A stretch of DNA of 64,000 nt, from NCBI GenBank assembly GCA_947173495.1, contig CAMWFQ010000004.1, positions 1 through 64,000 on the forward strand, written 5' to 3'. The position numbers were made by a program, and so were the translations under genes. Shown piece after piece: positions 43,079 through 51,009 of the stretch. How positions within the stretch are numbered: position 1 is the first letter of the stretch; each line of letters opens with the position of its first letter. The stretch is from an uncultured Lachnospiraceae bacterium (GTDB lineage Bacteria; Bacillota; Clostridia; Lachnospirales; Lachnospiraceae). The notes below the pieces were generated by a model that did no database searches, was not told the origin of the DNA, and saw only the letters and a program-made list of their open reading frames with translations.

Positions 43079-43468
43079 TCAATTTTTCCCCCTGTCTTTT
43101 GAACCCTTTGCGAGAAGGGAACGGAGCGTGTCAATTTCTGATTCGGAGAGTTTGTCACCTTCGATATAGGCAGAAAGCATTGCAGTAATATCTCCGTCGT
43201 AATAGCGTTCAAGAAAAGAGTGGCTTTCCTGACCGATATATTCTTTTTCTTCTATCAAAGGCGTGTAAACGAATACCCTGCTCTGCTTTTCATAGGAAAG
43301 CGCCCCTTTGGTTACAAGCCGCTTTATCAAGGTTTGTATTGTTTTAGGACTCCATTTTGTAGTTTGGGTTAATTTTTCGGTGATTTCATTGGTACTGATC
43401 GGTGCGTGTTTCCATATGACTTTCATCACTTCAAATTCGGCTTCTGAAATTTGTGGCAATGTTTTCAT
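43079..43468 (-). CDS. blaI: BlaI/MecI-type repressor
   Basis: A 129-residue winged-helix repressor. The N-terminal ISEAEFEVMKVIWKHAPIST and TEKLTQTTKWSPKTIQTLIK are the BlaI/MecI/CopY DNA-binding part, RLVTKGALSYEKQSRVFVYTP is the wing, and the C-terminal RYYDGDITAMLSAYIEGDKL is the dimerisation helix that BlaR1 cleaves. Start ATG 43468 follows AAGGAGGGG. Its promoter region has three TTAC-N4-GTAA dyads, consistent with autoregulation. Confidence 0.95.
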   Translation of the reverse strand: MKTLPQISEAEFEVMKVIWKHAPISTNEITEKLTQTTKWSPKTIQTLIKRLVTKGALSYEKQSRVFVYTPLIEEKEYIGQESHSFLERYYDGDITAMLSAYIEGDKLSESEIDTLRSLLAKGSKDRGKN

Positions 43469-43490
43469 CTGTAATCCCCTCCTTAAATCT

Positions 43491-43603
43491 TACAGTTGTA
43501 ATATACATTATAATGTGAAAATGAGAAAATGTCAATTTTTCAATAAATTTCTCTTGAATTTAAATCTCACAAGTGTAATAATATAAAATATTACAGAGGT
43601 AAG
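43491..43603 (-). promoter_or_regulatory. blaI promoter and three BlaI operators
   Basis: On the minus strand TTGACA (43531-43536) and TATAAT (43508-43513) have a 17-nt spacer. The dyads TTACAGTTGTAA (43491-43502), TCACAAGTGTAA (43568-43579) and TTACAGAGGTAA (43592-43603) share the TTAC-N4-GTAA form. The two rightmost dyads lie near a possible rightward promoter whose gene has been lost. Confidence 0.8.
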
Positions 43604-43670
43604 ATTTTGAAGAAAATGGATTGTGGTGAAATGTGAGGATATAGAATGGGTAAAGTAATGATATTAGCTT

Positions 43671-43791
43671 GAGAAGTCCTTTGGGCTAATCGGGTGCAAC
43701 AGGAAAACCTTAACTGCAACAAACGGGGTTTTTACAGCACTTAATAATACTCGATATTACTTTTTAGAAATTAAGTCAAAACGGATAGATA
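43671..43791 (+). repeat. long direct repeat, right copy (element end)
   Basis: A 121-bp near-identical copy of 34646-34777, lacking the 11-nt internal duplication and differing at about four other bases. It directly abuts the truncated DUF4062 gene. No integrase is attached to this copy. Confidence 0.92.
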
Positions 43792-44018
43792 AAAGGCTTG
43801 CACCGGTCGATCTCATCCAGACATACGGACAGAACCTTCCGGGATCCTTCCTCGCTGTCCAGATCGCCGGTATTAACGCCCCATCGAAGATCGCAGACCT
43901 CCACGTCTTCCCCGTACTGCCGGGCCACGGCCCGGAGATTTGGCACCACGGTTGTATGTATGACGTCGCGTTCTGTCTGCATATCACGGAATGTACTTGA
44001 GATAAATATTTTTCGCAT
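43788..44018 (-). pseudogene. DUF4062-domain protein, 5' fragment only
   Basis: The first ~77 codons of a protein with an N-terminal DUF4062 domain: RKIFISSTFRDMQTERDVI, VVPNLRAVARQYGEDVEV and RWGVNTGDLDSEEG, ending at EIDRCKPF where the direct repeat begins. Intact homologues are large and often carry NACHT/AAA-type ATPase and repeat domains. Here everything after the break is missing. The start ATG 44018 follows GAGGGGGAC and the promoter is intact, so a truncated peptide could be made. The break marks an insertion or recombination point. Confidence 0.85.
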
Positions 44019-44051
44019 TGATGTCCCCCTCTTCCTTTTGCCGTCTGTTTC

Positions 44052-44080
44052 AGTATACTTCATTGACGGTAATCCGGCAA
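44052..44080 (-). promoter_or_regulatory. sigma-70 promoter of the truncated DUF4062 gene
   Basis: On the minus strand TTGCCG (44075-44080) and TATACT (44052-44057) have a 17-nt spacer, about 35 nt before the start codon. Confidence 0.65.
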
Positions 44081-44454
44081 GGGAGTCAGGGAATCAGGCC
44101 ATGGAGGCAGATGAGATGCTCCAGAGGGCCATGCTGGAGATAGTAGTGGCGTATCGTTAAAAGCAGGAACTACATCATTTTGCACAATACTATACATAGT
44201 ATTTATGCTTATACGTTCATAATTTAACCACAATATATTGCGATTCTGTCTGCTTGTAACAGAAGCTGTTTATATAATTTTCTACACCTGTTTTCGGGGC
44301 TTTTCTTTGATTTTTACTTCCTTTCGTGATATGATCTTTTGTAAAATAAACGACAAATGATTTTGACGTTTACTCTGATGGCCGGATCCAGGCCGATCTA
44401 AATCAATACTGCAAATCTAAACTTCTAATCATCTCACACAGAAAGGACAATTCT
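44081..44454. other. intergenic stretch, no gene recognised
   Basis: AT-rich beyond 44,165. A short frame ending VAYR* at 44,160 has no supported start. I see no RNA gene here. Confidence 0.4.
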
Positions 44455-45375
44455 ATGCATCATATCTCAAACACCGGTCATGCCGGCACTTTCCGTTTTT
44501 CTGCCTCAGGTCCCCTTTCCATTCCCATGACAAATGATTATCTGTTCCGTGCGCTCCTTCAGCGAAACAATCATGTACTGATCGGGTTAGTATCATCACT
44601 GCTCCACCTTCCGCCTTCGGATATTTACTCTGCCGTGATCACCAATCCCATTGAATTGGGAGACACCATTGATAATAAAACCTTTATTCTGGATATTAAG
44701 GTTTCTTTGAATGATAATGCAGTCATACATCTCGAAATGCAGGTTATCAACGAACATAACTGGACAGACCGTTCCTTAAGCTACCTGTGCAGAAGCTTTG
44801 ACAATCTGAAACCCGGAGAGAAGTATCAGACTGTGCGTCCTGTGATCCAGATCGGGCTTCTTAATTTCACCTTATTTCCGGAATACCCGGAATTTTATGC
44901 CACCTATAAATTTTTAAATGTAAAGAATCATACGCTGTATAGTGACAAGCTCCGTCTTAGTGTGTTAAACTTAACCCGTACAGATTTGGCTTCTGAAGAG
45001 GATAAACACTACCAGATTGATTATTGGGCGTCCCTTTTTAAAGCCACCACATGGGAGGAGCTTAAGATGTTGTCGCAGAAAAACGAATACATCGGCGAAG
45101 CCGCAGAAACTGTCTACCAGCTCAGTCAGGAAGAAAAGATCCGTATGCAGTGCGAGGCCCGGGAGGATTACTACCGGACTCAGCGGGGATGGCAGGATAT
45201 GCTGGCGCAGAAGGACAATGAAATCGCTGAGAAGGACAATATAATCATTGAAAAAAATAATATCCTTGTGGAAAAGGAAGCTGTCATCCGGGAAAAGGAT
45301 GAGACTATAAAAAGCGTCACCTCTGAATATGACCAGCTTCTGGCATGGGCAAGGAAGCATGGATATGGTTCGTGA
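44455..45375 (+). CDS. Rpn family PD-(D/E)XK nuclease/putative transposase
   Basis: A 306-residue member of the Rpn (recombination-promoting nuclease, formerly PDDEXK transposase-like) family. The N-terminal NDYLFRALLQRNNHVLIGL, the nuclease core FILDIKVSLNDNAVIHLEMQ (D...ExQ) and DRSLSYLCRSFDNLKPGE are diagnostic. The C-terminal ~65 residues are a coiled coil of short periodic units (EKDN/EKNN/EKEA/EKDE), a length-variable tail typical of the family. Start ATG 44455 follows AAAGGAC. It has its own surroundings and is followed by a terminator ~220 nt downstream. Rpn proteins are thought to act on DNA, with roles in recombination and phage defence. Confidence 0.9.
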   Translation: MHHISNTGHAGTFRFSASGPLSIPMTNDYLFRALLQRNNHVLIGLVSSLLHLPPSDIYSAVITNPIELGDTIDNKTFILDIKVSLNDNAVIHLEMQVINEHNWTDRSLSYLCRSFDNLKPGEKYQTVRPVIQIGLLNFTLFPEYPEFYATYKFLNVKNHTLYSDKLRLSVLNLTRTDLASEEDKHYQIDYWASLFKATTWEELKMLSQKNEYIGEAAETVYQLSQEEKIRMQCEAREDYYRTQRGWQDMLAQKDNEIAEKDNIIIEKNNILVEKEAVIREKDETIKSVTSEYDQLLAWARKHGYGS

Positions 45376-45598
45376 TATTTCTGTATTTTCCAGGCTGCAG
45401 GTCGTTTTGACTTACAGCCTTAAATTATTGGGAAAGAAAACAAAGCAGGAGGAGCTTGTCCCCAGGTGGGAAAAGGGGGGAAAGGGACCCGGCAAACTGC
45501 TGATCGGGACGAGGAGTGCCCTGATGGATAAGATATGCAGGCTGATACAGGAGCGGACGGTTGACGCTTACTATTTAAATTGAATAAAGGTTATCTAT

Positions 45599-45638
45599 GG
45601 TAGCTGTTAATTCTAACGGAAAATCAGCTACCTTTTTT
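45599..45638 (+). terminator. Rho-independent terminator
   Basis: GGTAGCTG (45599-45606) pairs with CAGCTACC (45625-45632) and is followed by T6. The T-run runs into a dispersed repeat (45633-45700). Confidence 0.88.
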
Positions 45639-45700
45639 ATGCACACGGGCACCGGAGAAAAAATGCCAGCAGAAGTCGACGGGGGGCCGGTGCGCGAGTA
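45633..45700 (+). repeat. dispersed terminator-linked repeat, copy A
   Basis: A 68-nt sequence similar to 62431-62499. It begins in the terminator T-run with TTTTTTATGCACACGGGCACC and forms a hairpin GCACCGG...CCGGTGC. The paired bases differ from copy B in a compensatory way. Confidence 0.8.
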
Positions 45701-45711
45701 GTGGAGAAGTA

Positions 45712-45759
45712 TTGACTTTCAACATTTTATCTGCTAATATGAAAGCATGTACTTGCATG
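45712..45759 (+). promoter_or_regulatory. tetR promoter with operator
   Basis: TTGACT (45712-45717) and TAATAT (45735-45740) have a 17-nt spacer. GCATGTACTTGCATG (45745-45759) lies immediately downstream; its reverse complement matches 14 of 15 bases of a site in front of ilvB (46424-46438). This suggests autoregulation by the TetR protein. Confidence 0.78.
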
Positions 45760-45776
45760 AAAGGAGATGAGCTGAG

Positions 45777-46352
45777 TTGGATGAAACAAGCCAGAAAATT
45801 ATTGACGCAGCAATGATATTAGTCCGGGACAAGGGATATGTTGCAACAACCACGAAAGAGATCGCAAGGGTAGCAGGCGTAAACGAGTGTACCCTGTTCC
45901 GCAAGTTTGAGAGTAAAAAGGATATTGTTTTGCAGGGAGCGAATCAGGCAGGCTGGCGTGCGAATGTTGTACCGGAGATTTTTGAAAATGTAGAGTGGGA
46001 TTTGCAGGCAGATTTGGAAATGTTCATGGAGGCATACATTGACAGGATGACACCGGATTTCGTTAATCTGTCAATCGGTTTGAGGGCACCACAGCTCTAT
46101 GAGGAAACCAAACAGCTCATTATGAAGGTTCCACAGGCTTTTTTGGAGACATTTACTGATTACCTGGATAAGATGTGCGAGATGGGGAAAATACCGGAGA
46201 AGGACTTTAAGACACTGGCATTGACCGTATTTTCAGCAACATTCGGCTACACATTTCTGAAGGCATCGTTTGGAAAAGAGCTTACGGATATTGAGAAAGA
46301 TAAGTATATAAAAAAAAGTGTGCAGATGTTTGTAAAAGGAATCTGTCAGTAA
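45777..46352 (+). CDS. TetR/AcrR family regulator
   Basis: A 191-residue repressor. The N-terminal helix-turn-helix is typical of TetR: IIDAAMILVRDKGYVATTTK, EIARVAGVNECTLFRKFESK. The C-terminal ligand domain is all-helical with no recognised ligand signature. The start is TTG at 45777, supported by AAGGAGATGA and the conserved ETSQKIIDAA. It lies 106 nt upstream of ilvB and both promoters contain a CATG-N6/7-CATG dyad, so it probably controls acetolactate synthase expression as well as itself. Confidence 0.9.
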   Translation: MDETSQKIIDAAMILVRDKGYVATTTKEIARVAGVNECTLFRKFESKKDIVLQGANQAGWRANVVPEIFENVEWDLQADLEMFMEAYIDRMTPDFVNLSIGLRAPQLYEETKQLIMKVPQAFLETFTDYLDKMCEMGKIPEKDFKTLALTVFSATFGYTFLKASFGKELTDIEKDKYIKKSVQMFVKGICQ

Positions 46353-46420
46353 GGTTTGGCGCTGTCAGAAGGTAATGTTGCAGGAAACGGCAGGAGTCGT
46401 TTCCTAATAAAATAAATAAT

Positions 46421-46440
46421 ATGCATGCAAGCACATGCAT
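46421..46440 (+). promoter_or_regulatory. TetR operator upstream of ilvB
   Basis: A perfect inverted repeat ATGCATG-N6-CATGCAT ends 18 nt before the ilvB start. Its core CATGCAAGCACATGC is nearly identical to the site in the tetR promoter. Confidence 0.7.
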
Positions 46441-46458
46441 TAATAAATGGAGGAAGTT

Positions 46459-48198
46459 ATGAAACAGATTACAGGTGCAGATTTATTTGTGAAAGCACTA
46501 AAAGAAGAAGCAGTTGACACATTATTTGCTTATCCGGGGGGACAGGCGATAGATCTGTTTAATGCACTGTATGGAGAAAGAGAAATAAATGTGATCCTGC
46601 CGCGTCATGAGCAGGGTTTAATTCATGCGGCAGATGGTTATGCACGTTCCACGGGAAAAGTTGGCGTCTGTCTTGTGACAAGCGGACCGGGGGCTACGAA
46701 TCTCGTTACAGGCATTGCTACCGCAAATTATGACAGCGTACCGCTGGTATGTTTTACGGGACAGGTGCCGATCCACCTCATTGGGAATGATACTTTTCAG
46801 GAGGTGGACTTTGTAGGCATTACAAGAAGTATCTGTAAATATGCAGTAATGGTACGAAGAAGAGAGGATTTGGCAGAAACAATCAAAAAGGCGTTTTATA
46901 TTGCAAAGACAGGAAAACCGGGGGTAGTAGTTGTTGATCTGCCAAAGGATGTTCAGAGCGCTTACGGCAGAGACTTTTACCCGCAAGAAATTGCGGTCAG
47001 AGGTTATAAGCCGAAACTTTCTGTACATATGGGACAGTTAAATAAAGCGCTGGACCTCTTGAACCATGCTGTAAAGCCTGTTTTCCTGATCGGCGGCGGA
47101 GTGAATATTGCCCATGCAAATAAGGAAATGACACAGCTTGCAGAGCTGACTGGCGTGCCTGTTATTACGACGATCATGGGAAAAGGGGCAATACCCACAA
47201 CAAACAGTTTATATGTTGGCAATATAGGGATTCATGGGAGCTATGCTGCAAATTCAGCAATCAGTAACTGTGATGTTCTTTTTTCAATAGGAACACGGTT
47301 CAATGACCGCATTACAGGGAAAATAGAAGAATTTGCAGTACATGCAAAGATTATCCATATTGATGTGGATGCAGCATCTATTTCCCGGAATATTGATGTG
47401 GATATTCCTATTGTTGCTGATGCAAAAAAGGCGATATATGCTTTGCTTGAAAAGGCAAAGCCGCTGCATATCTCAGAATGGACAGATGAAATCAACCGTT
47501 GGAAAAAGGAATATCCGATTGATATGGGGAAAGCCGGTCTGACGCCACAAATGATTATTCAATCCATAAATGAAATGTTCAAAGATGCTATTGTTACTAC
47601 AGATGTGGGACAAAATCAATTGTGGACAACACAATTTCTTGAGATTGGTGAGAATAATCAAATGCTGACATCAGGCGGTTTGGGAACAATGGGATATGGT
47701 TTCCCGGCAGCAATCGGAGCAAAACTTGGTAATCCACATAAAGATGTCATTGTTATATCCGGCGATGGTGGTATGCAGATGAATATTCAGGAAATGGCGA
47801 CTGCAATTGTTTATGAACTGCCAATTATCATCTGCATACTGAATAACGGATATTTAGGGAATGTGCGGCAATGGCAGGAAATGTTTTATGACAGACGGTA
47901 TTCGAGTACCTGTATGCGTTATCGGAGAAGCTGTGAGATAGGATGTAACCAACCTGATCATTGTTGTCCAGAATATACGCCAGATTTTATCGCACTGGCA
48001 GAAAGCTATGGCGCAAAAGGAATTCGAGTCACAAGAGCAGAAGATATAAAAAGAGCTTTAATCCATGCAAAACAGAATTCAAAAACACCTACAATTATTG
48101 AGTTTATCATAGACAGGGAAGTCAATGTCATGCCGATTGTTCCGCCGGGGAAGCCTCTTAATGACATGATTTTGGAAAGAGAGGAAGGCAGAGAATGA
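46459..48198 (+). CDS. ilvB: acetolactate synthase large subunit
   Basis: Thiamine-pyrophosphate enzyme condensing pyruvate units (or pyruvate and 2-ketobutyrate) in branched-chain amino acid synthesis. The N-terminal LFAYPGGQAIDLFNALYG, catalytic Glu region LPRHEQGLIHAADGYAR, GVCLVTSGPGATNLVTGIA and the C-terminal TPP motif VISGDGGMQMNIQEMATA...NNGYLG are all present. Near residue 485-505 it has a Cys-rich insertion, CMRYRRSCEIGCNQPDHCC, where classical enzymes have only a short loop. ATG 46459 follows GGAGG; an earlier ATG overlaps that site. Its partner small subunit overlaps by 4 nt. Confidence 0.95.
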   Translation: MKQITGADLFVKALKEEAVDTLFAYPGGQAIDLFNALYGEREINVILPRHEQGLIHAADGYARSTGKVGVCLVTSGPGATNLVTGIATANYDSVPLVCFTGQVPIHLIGNDTFQEVDFVGITRSICKYAVMVRRREDLAETIKKAFYIAKTGKPGVVVVDLPKDVQSAYGRDFYPQEIAVRGYKPKLSVHMGQLNKALDLLNHAVKPVFLIGGGVNIAHANKEMTQLAELTGVPVITTIMGKGAIPTTNSLYVGNIGIHGSYAANSAISNCDVLFSIGTRFNDRITGKIEEFAVHAKIIHIDVDAASISRNIDVDIPIVADAKKAIYALLEKAKPLHISEWTDEINRWKKEYPIDMGKAGLTPQMIIQSINEMFKDAIVTTDVGQNQLWTTQFLEIGENNQMLTSGGLGTMGYGFPAAIGAKLGNPHKDVIVISGDGGMQMNIQEMATAIVYELPIIICILNNGYLGNVRQWQEMFYDRRYSSTCMRYRRSCEIGCNQPDHCCPEYTPDFIALAESYGAKGIRVTRAEDIKRALIHAKQNSKTPTIIEFIIDREVNVMPIVPPGKPLNDMILEREEGRE

Positions 48199-48698
48199 AA
48201 AAGAGATGGATTTGTTTATTTGTTGAAAATGAAGTAGGTGTGCTTGTCCGTATTTCGGGTTTGTTTTCCGGCAAGTCTTATAATCTGGACAGCCTGACGG
48301 TCGGAGCTACACAGGACAGTACCATATCACGGATGACAATCAGTTTAACAAGCGATGACAGGACTTTTGAACAGATCAAAAAACAGCTTGACAGGAGTGT
48401 TGAAGTAATCAAAGTAGTAGATTATACAGATAGATCTATCCACATGAAAGAAATTTTATTTGTTAAGGTAAATTATTGTTCCGATACAGATATAACGGAA
48501 CTGTTTCGCATTTCAAAAGTATTCGGAGTTGCAATTATTGACTATGATGGCAATACGGTCCTTTTGGAATGTACTCAGACAGAAAACAGGAATGATGATT
48601 TGATCGCCTTACTGAAAAGAAAGTTTGCAAGCAGGATAGAGATCGTAAGGGGAGGAAGTGTTGCGATTGAAGCAGTCAGTATGTCTGAAAGAGGATGA
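48195..48698 (+). CDS. ilvH: acetolactate synthase small (regulatory) subunit
   Basis: ACT-domain regulatory subunit. The N-terminal ICLFVENEVGVLVRISGLFS and RGYNIDSL-like KSYNLDSLTVGATQDSTISR form the first ACT domain; KEILFVKVNYCSDTDITELF starts the second half. Length 167 aa is normal. ATGA overlap with ilvB indicates coupled translation and a 1:1 complex. Small subunits of this type usually confer feedback inhibition by valine. Confidence 0.94.
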   Translation: MKKRWICLFVENEVGVLVRISGLFSGKSYNLDSLTVGATQDSTISRMTISLTSDDRTFEQIKKQLDRSVEVIKVVDYTDRSIHMKEILFVKVNYCSDTDITELFRISKVFGVAIIDYDGNTVLLECTQTENRNDDLIALLKRKFASRIEIVRGGSVAIEAVSMSERG

Positions 48699-48757
48699 AA
48701 GTATTAAACAATATCGCATTAATCTGAGGTAATGCTCGGATTTTTTGAAAAAGCCCG

Positions 48758-48790
48758 GGAACCTTTTGGTCGGTTTCTTTATCATACTAT
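48758..48790 (+). promoter_or_regulatory. possible ECF-type promoter of the sigma factor gene
   Basis: GGAACCTTTT (48758-48767) resembles the -35 element recognised by many ECF sigma factors, with CATACT about 16 nt downstream. Offered as a candidate autoregulatory promoter only. Confidence 0.35.
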
Positions 48791-48838
48791 ACAGCAGCTG
48801 CTTGAGAGCATAAAACAGAGGAGGTGGATGCGGCAGTG

Positions 48839-49306
48839 ATGAATAAGGAACAATTTGAGAAAGAGATTCGGACCTATACTTCGAATCTGTACAGGATCGC
48901 ATACGGCATTCTGCAAAATCACGAGGACGCGGAAGACGCCGTCAGTGAGACGATCCTTAAAGCGTATGAGAAATTACACACCCTGCGCCGTCCGGAATGC
49001 TTCCGTGCATGGTTGATGCAGATTGCTGCTAATGAAGCGAAGAAGATCTATGCAGGAAACAAGAGGCGTGCCCCTGTGGAGGATATGGAGAGATACCTGC
49101 CGGCTTTTGAAGACGAATATCACGAGCTATGGGATCTGGTGATGGGACTGGAAGTCAGTTATCGTGAGACGATCCTGCTTTATTTCTATGAGCGTTTCTC
49201 TGTTGCGGAGATCGCAAAAGCGCTTCGGATTCCTGAGGGCACCGTAAAATCCCGGCTTTCCCGGGGGAAGAAGCGGCTGCGGGAGCAGCTGTCGGACCGG
49301 GGATAA
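48839..49306 (+). CDS. ECF (sigma-70 family) sigma factor
   Basis: A 155-residue extracytoplasmic-function sigma factor. Region 2 is TYTSNLYRIAYGILQNHEDA with EDAVSETILKAYEKLHTL; region 4 is ETILLYFYERFSVAEIAKAL followed by RIPEGTVKSRLSRGKKRL. No extra domains. ATG 48839 was chosen (GGAGG ~14 nt upstream); a GTG 3 nt earlier is equally possible. The next gene encodes a single-span protein with a cytosolic N-terminus, the expected position of an anti-sigma factor. Confidence 0.92.
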   Translation: MNKEQFEKEIRTYTSNLYRIAYGILQNHEDAEDAVSETILKAYEKLHTLRRPECFRAWLMQIAANEAKKIYAGNKRRAPVEDMERYLPAFEDEYHELWDLVMGLEVSYRETILLYFYERFSVAEIAKALRIPEGTVKSRLSRGKKRLREQLSDRG

Positions 49307-49404
49307 AAGGGCGGATCAGGGAGCCGCTGCCGGATGTGCCTGACTGAGTGTGATGGCATTGGAAGAGAGTGTGGATATTATAGAAAAAGGAGGTTTGATC
49401 CGTT

Positions 49405-51009
49405 ATGAGAAGTAAATGCGACAGAACAGATCGATTTGAACAGGAGTTATTCCGGATGGCAGAGCGGGAGAAAATGGCAATACCCGAGTCCTTATACGGA
49501 AGAGTTGATGACACGCTTGCCGGTTTGAAGCAAAAAAGATATCGGGTCAGAAGGAAATGGAAAAAGGCTGTGCTTCTGGCGGCGGCACTCACGGCCATGT
49601 GCTCTATTACGGTGATGGCGGCAGTGGGAGCTCTGCAGCAACGGATGGAAGCGATGAACGAACAGGAGATGGAGGCTTATTTTGTGCAGATACATGCCAG
49701 TAAGATAGGTGCGGATAATTACAACAGGCCTCTGACTGATGAGGAAGAGCAGCGTATGAAGGAGCTGCGCACGGCCTATGAGCAGGAGGCGCTGTTCCCG
49801 GAGAAGCTTCTTACCATGCTTTCGGAGCCGGAAGCGTATCGTGGAAAAGGCGTTGGCTTTTACAAGGGTACTTCGACCTTTTTCCTGCCGGAAGAGAGCC
49901 TGAGTGATGAAGAATTGCTTCAGATGATCGATTTCACATACAAGCGTGATTACAGTCTGCAGGCTTTGAATGAGAAGATAGAAACGGGAGAGATGTCGTT
50001 CCCGGCAAAAGAGATTGCAGAGGAAACAAACGCAGAAAAAACAAACGCAGGGGAGGAATTGACGATCCGTTACACGGGAGAACTGCCCGTGCAAAAGATG
50101 GCGGCGGGGCGGAACTGCATCTACCTGACTGGCAAAAACAGTATTCATAAGATGGAGATCGGCAGCAGTGATTCGGAACTGTTTTTCAACGATTTTGAAA
50201 ATGACACGTACATCAGTGATATGTATGAGGATAAAGAAGGAAATCTCTATCTCGCACTGCATGAGCGGATAGATGACATCGGAGAAGATGCGGGAAATAC
50301 AGGAGCTGCCGGGTATGCGGCAGACGTCGGTCTGGGCAGTGTGACGATCGCAGGGGAAAGATATCGGCCCGGACTCTGGATCCTGAATGCAGAGAAAGAG
50401 GTGGTGAAGAAGATCGATCTGGCTTTTGATTCGGAACAGGAGTATGGCCGGATCAGTAAGGTGACGCGAATGGTTGTGGATGAAGAGGGATATATCTATC
50501 TTCGCGGCGTCGGCCTCCGCAATGCGCTGCTTTTGGTACTGGACGGGCAGGGAAATTATGTGAAAAGCATTACTTCTGAAACTTATGACTGCCATGATCT
50601 GGGCGGCCTGGGGATCGGCAGGGACGGTAAGGTTTATACCCAGATACAGGCGGGCGACAACATGGGGATTGCCGCAGTCGATCTGGAAAAAGGCGGCCTG
50701 GGCGAAGTCTATATGGACATCGTACCGGAAGGAACGATCATGCTGGATCTCATCGCGCCCGGATCGGAGACGGATCTGGTCTTCTGGGGCTATGACGGTA
50801 TTTTCACGTATGATCTGGGGGAGAAAAATGCGGACAACATTCTGCCCGCCTATCAAGCGCCCTGCGACTGGGAAGGCGTGATGTACTGCGCGCTTCCGGA
50901 CGGCCGGGTCGTATTCGGCGACCGCACGGAATTCCGACAGGAAGGAAACAGTATGGTCAGTGTACCGGAGAAAATCTGCTTTTACTATGTGACGACTGCT
51001 CCGAAGTAA
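49405..51009 (+). CDS. putative anti-sigma/beta-propeller membrane protein
   Basis: A 534-residue protein with a ~55-residue cytosolic N-terminus (RFEQELFRMAEREKMAIPES), one membrane helix (KAVLLAAALTAMCSITVMAA, ~57-76) and a large extracellular part. Residues ~80-200 are helical. Residues ~225-530 consist of repeated beta blades, for example LPVQKMAAGRNCIYLTG, MVVDEEGYIYLRGVGL and GIGRDGKVYTQIQAGDN, reading like a beta-propeller. Position directly after the ECF sigma gene suggests an anti-sigma or sensor role, but no zinc-binding anti-sigma motif is seen. Start ATG 49405 follows AAAGGAGG. Confidence 0.7.
   Translation: MRSKCDRTDRFEQELFRMAEREKMAIPESLYGRVDDTLAGLKQKRYRVRRKWKKAVLLAAALTAMCSITVMAAVGALQQRMEAMNEQEMEAYFVQIHASKIGADNYNRPLTDEEEQRMKELRTAYEQEALFPEKLLTMLSEPEAYRGKGVGFYKGTSTFFLPEESLSDEELLQMIDFTYKRDYSLQALNEKIETGEMSFPAKEIAEETNAEKTNAGEELTIRYTGELPVQKMAAGRNCIYLTGKNSIHKMEIGSSDSELFFNDFENDTYISDMYEDKEGNLYLALHERIDDIGEDAGNTGAAGYAADVGLGSVTIAGERYRPGLWILNAEKEVVKKIDLAFDSEQEYGRISKVTRMVVDEEGYIYLRGVGLRNALLLVLDGQGNYVKSITSETYDCHDLGGLGIGRDGKVYTQIQAGDNMGIAAVDLEKGGLGEVYMDIVPEGTIMLDLIAPGSETDLVFWGYDGIFTYDLGEKNADNILPAYQAPCDWEGVMYCALPDGRVVFGDRTEFRQEGNSMVSVPEKICFYYVTTAPK

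Noticed and set aside
43798-44160. A 120-codon plus-strand frame
   Set aside because: It is mostly antisense to the truncated DUF4062 gene and its promoter; no ribosome binding site.
45359-45583. Short frame beginning MDMVRDISVFSRLQ overlapping the end of the Rpn gene
   Set aside because: It has no clear ribosome binding site and overlaps the nuclease gene. The tail (LMDKICRLIQERTVDAYYLN) may be a relic, but no parent family was recognised.
49492-50856. A 454-codon minus-strand frame opposite the putative anti-sigma gene
   Set aside because: It is a shadow of the plus-strand beta-propeller gene; no family motifs or start signal.
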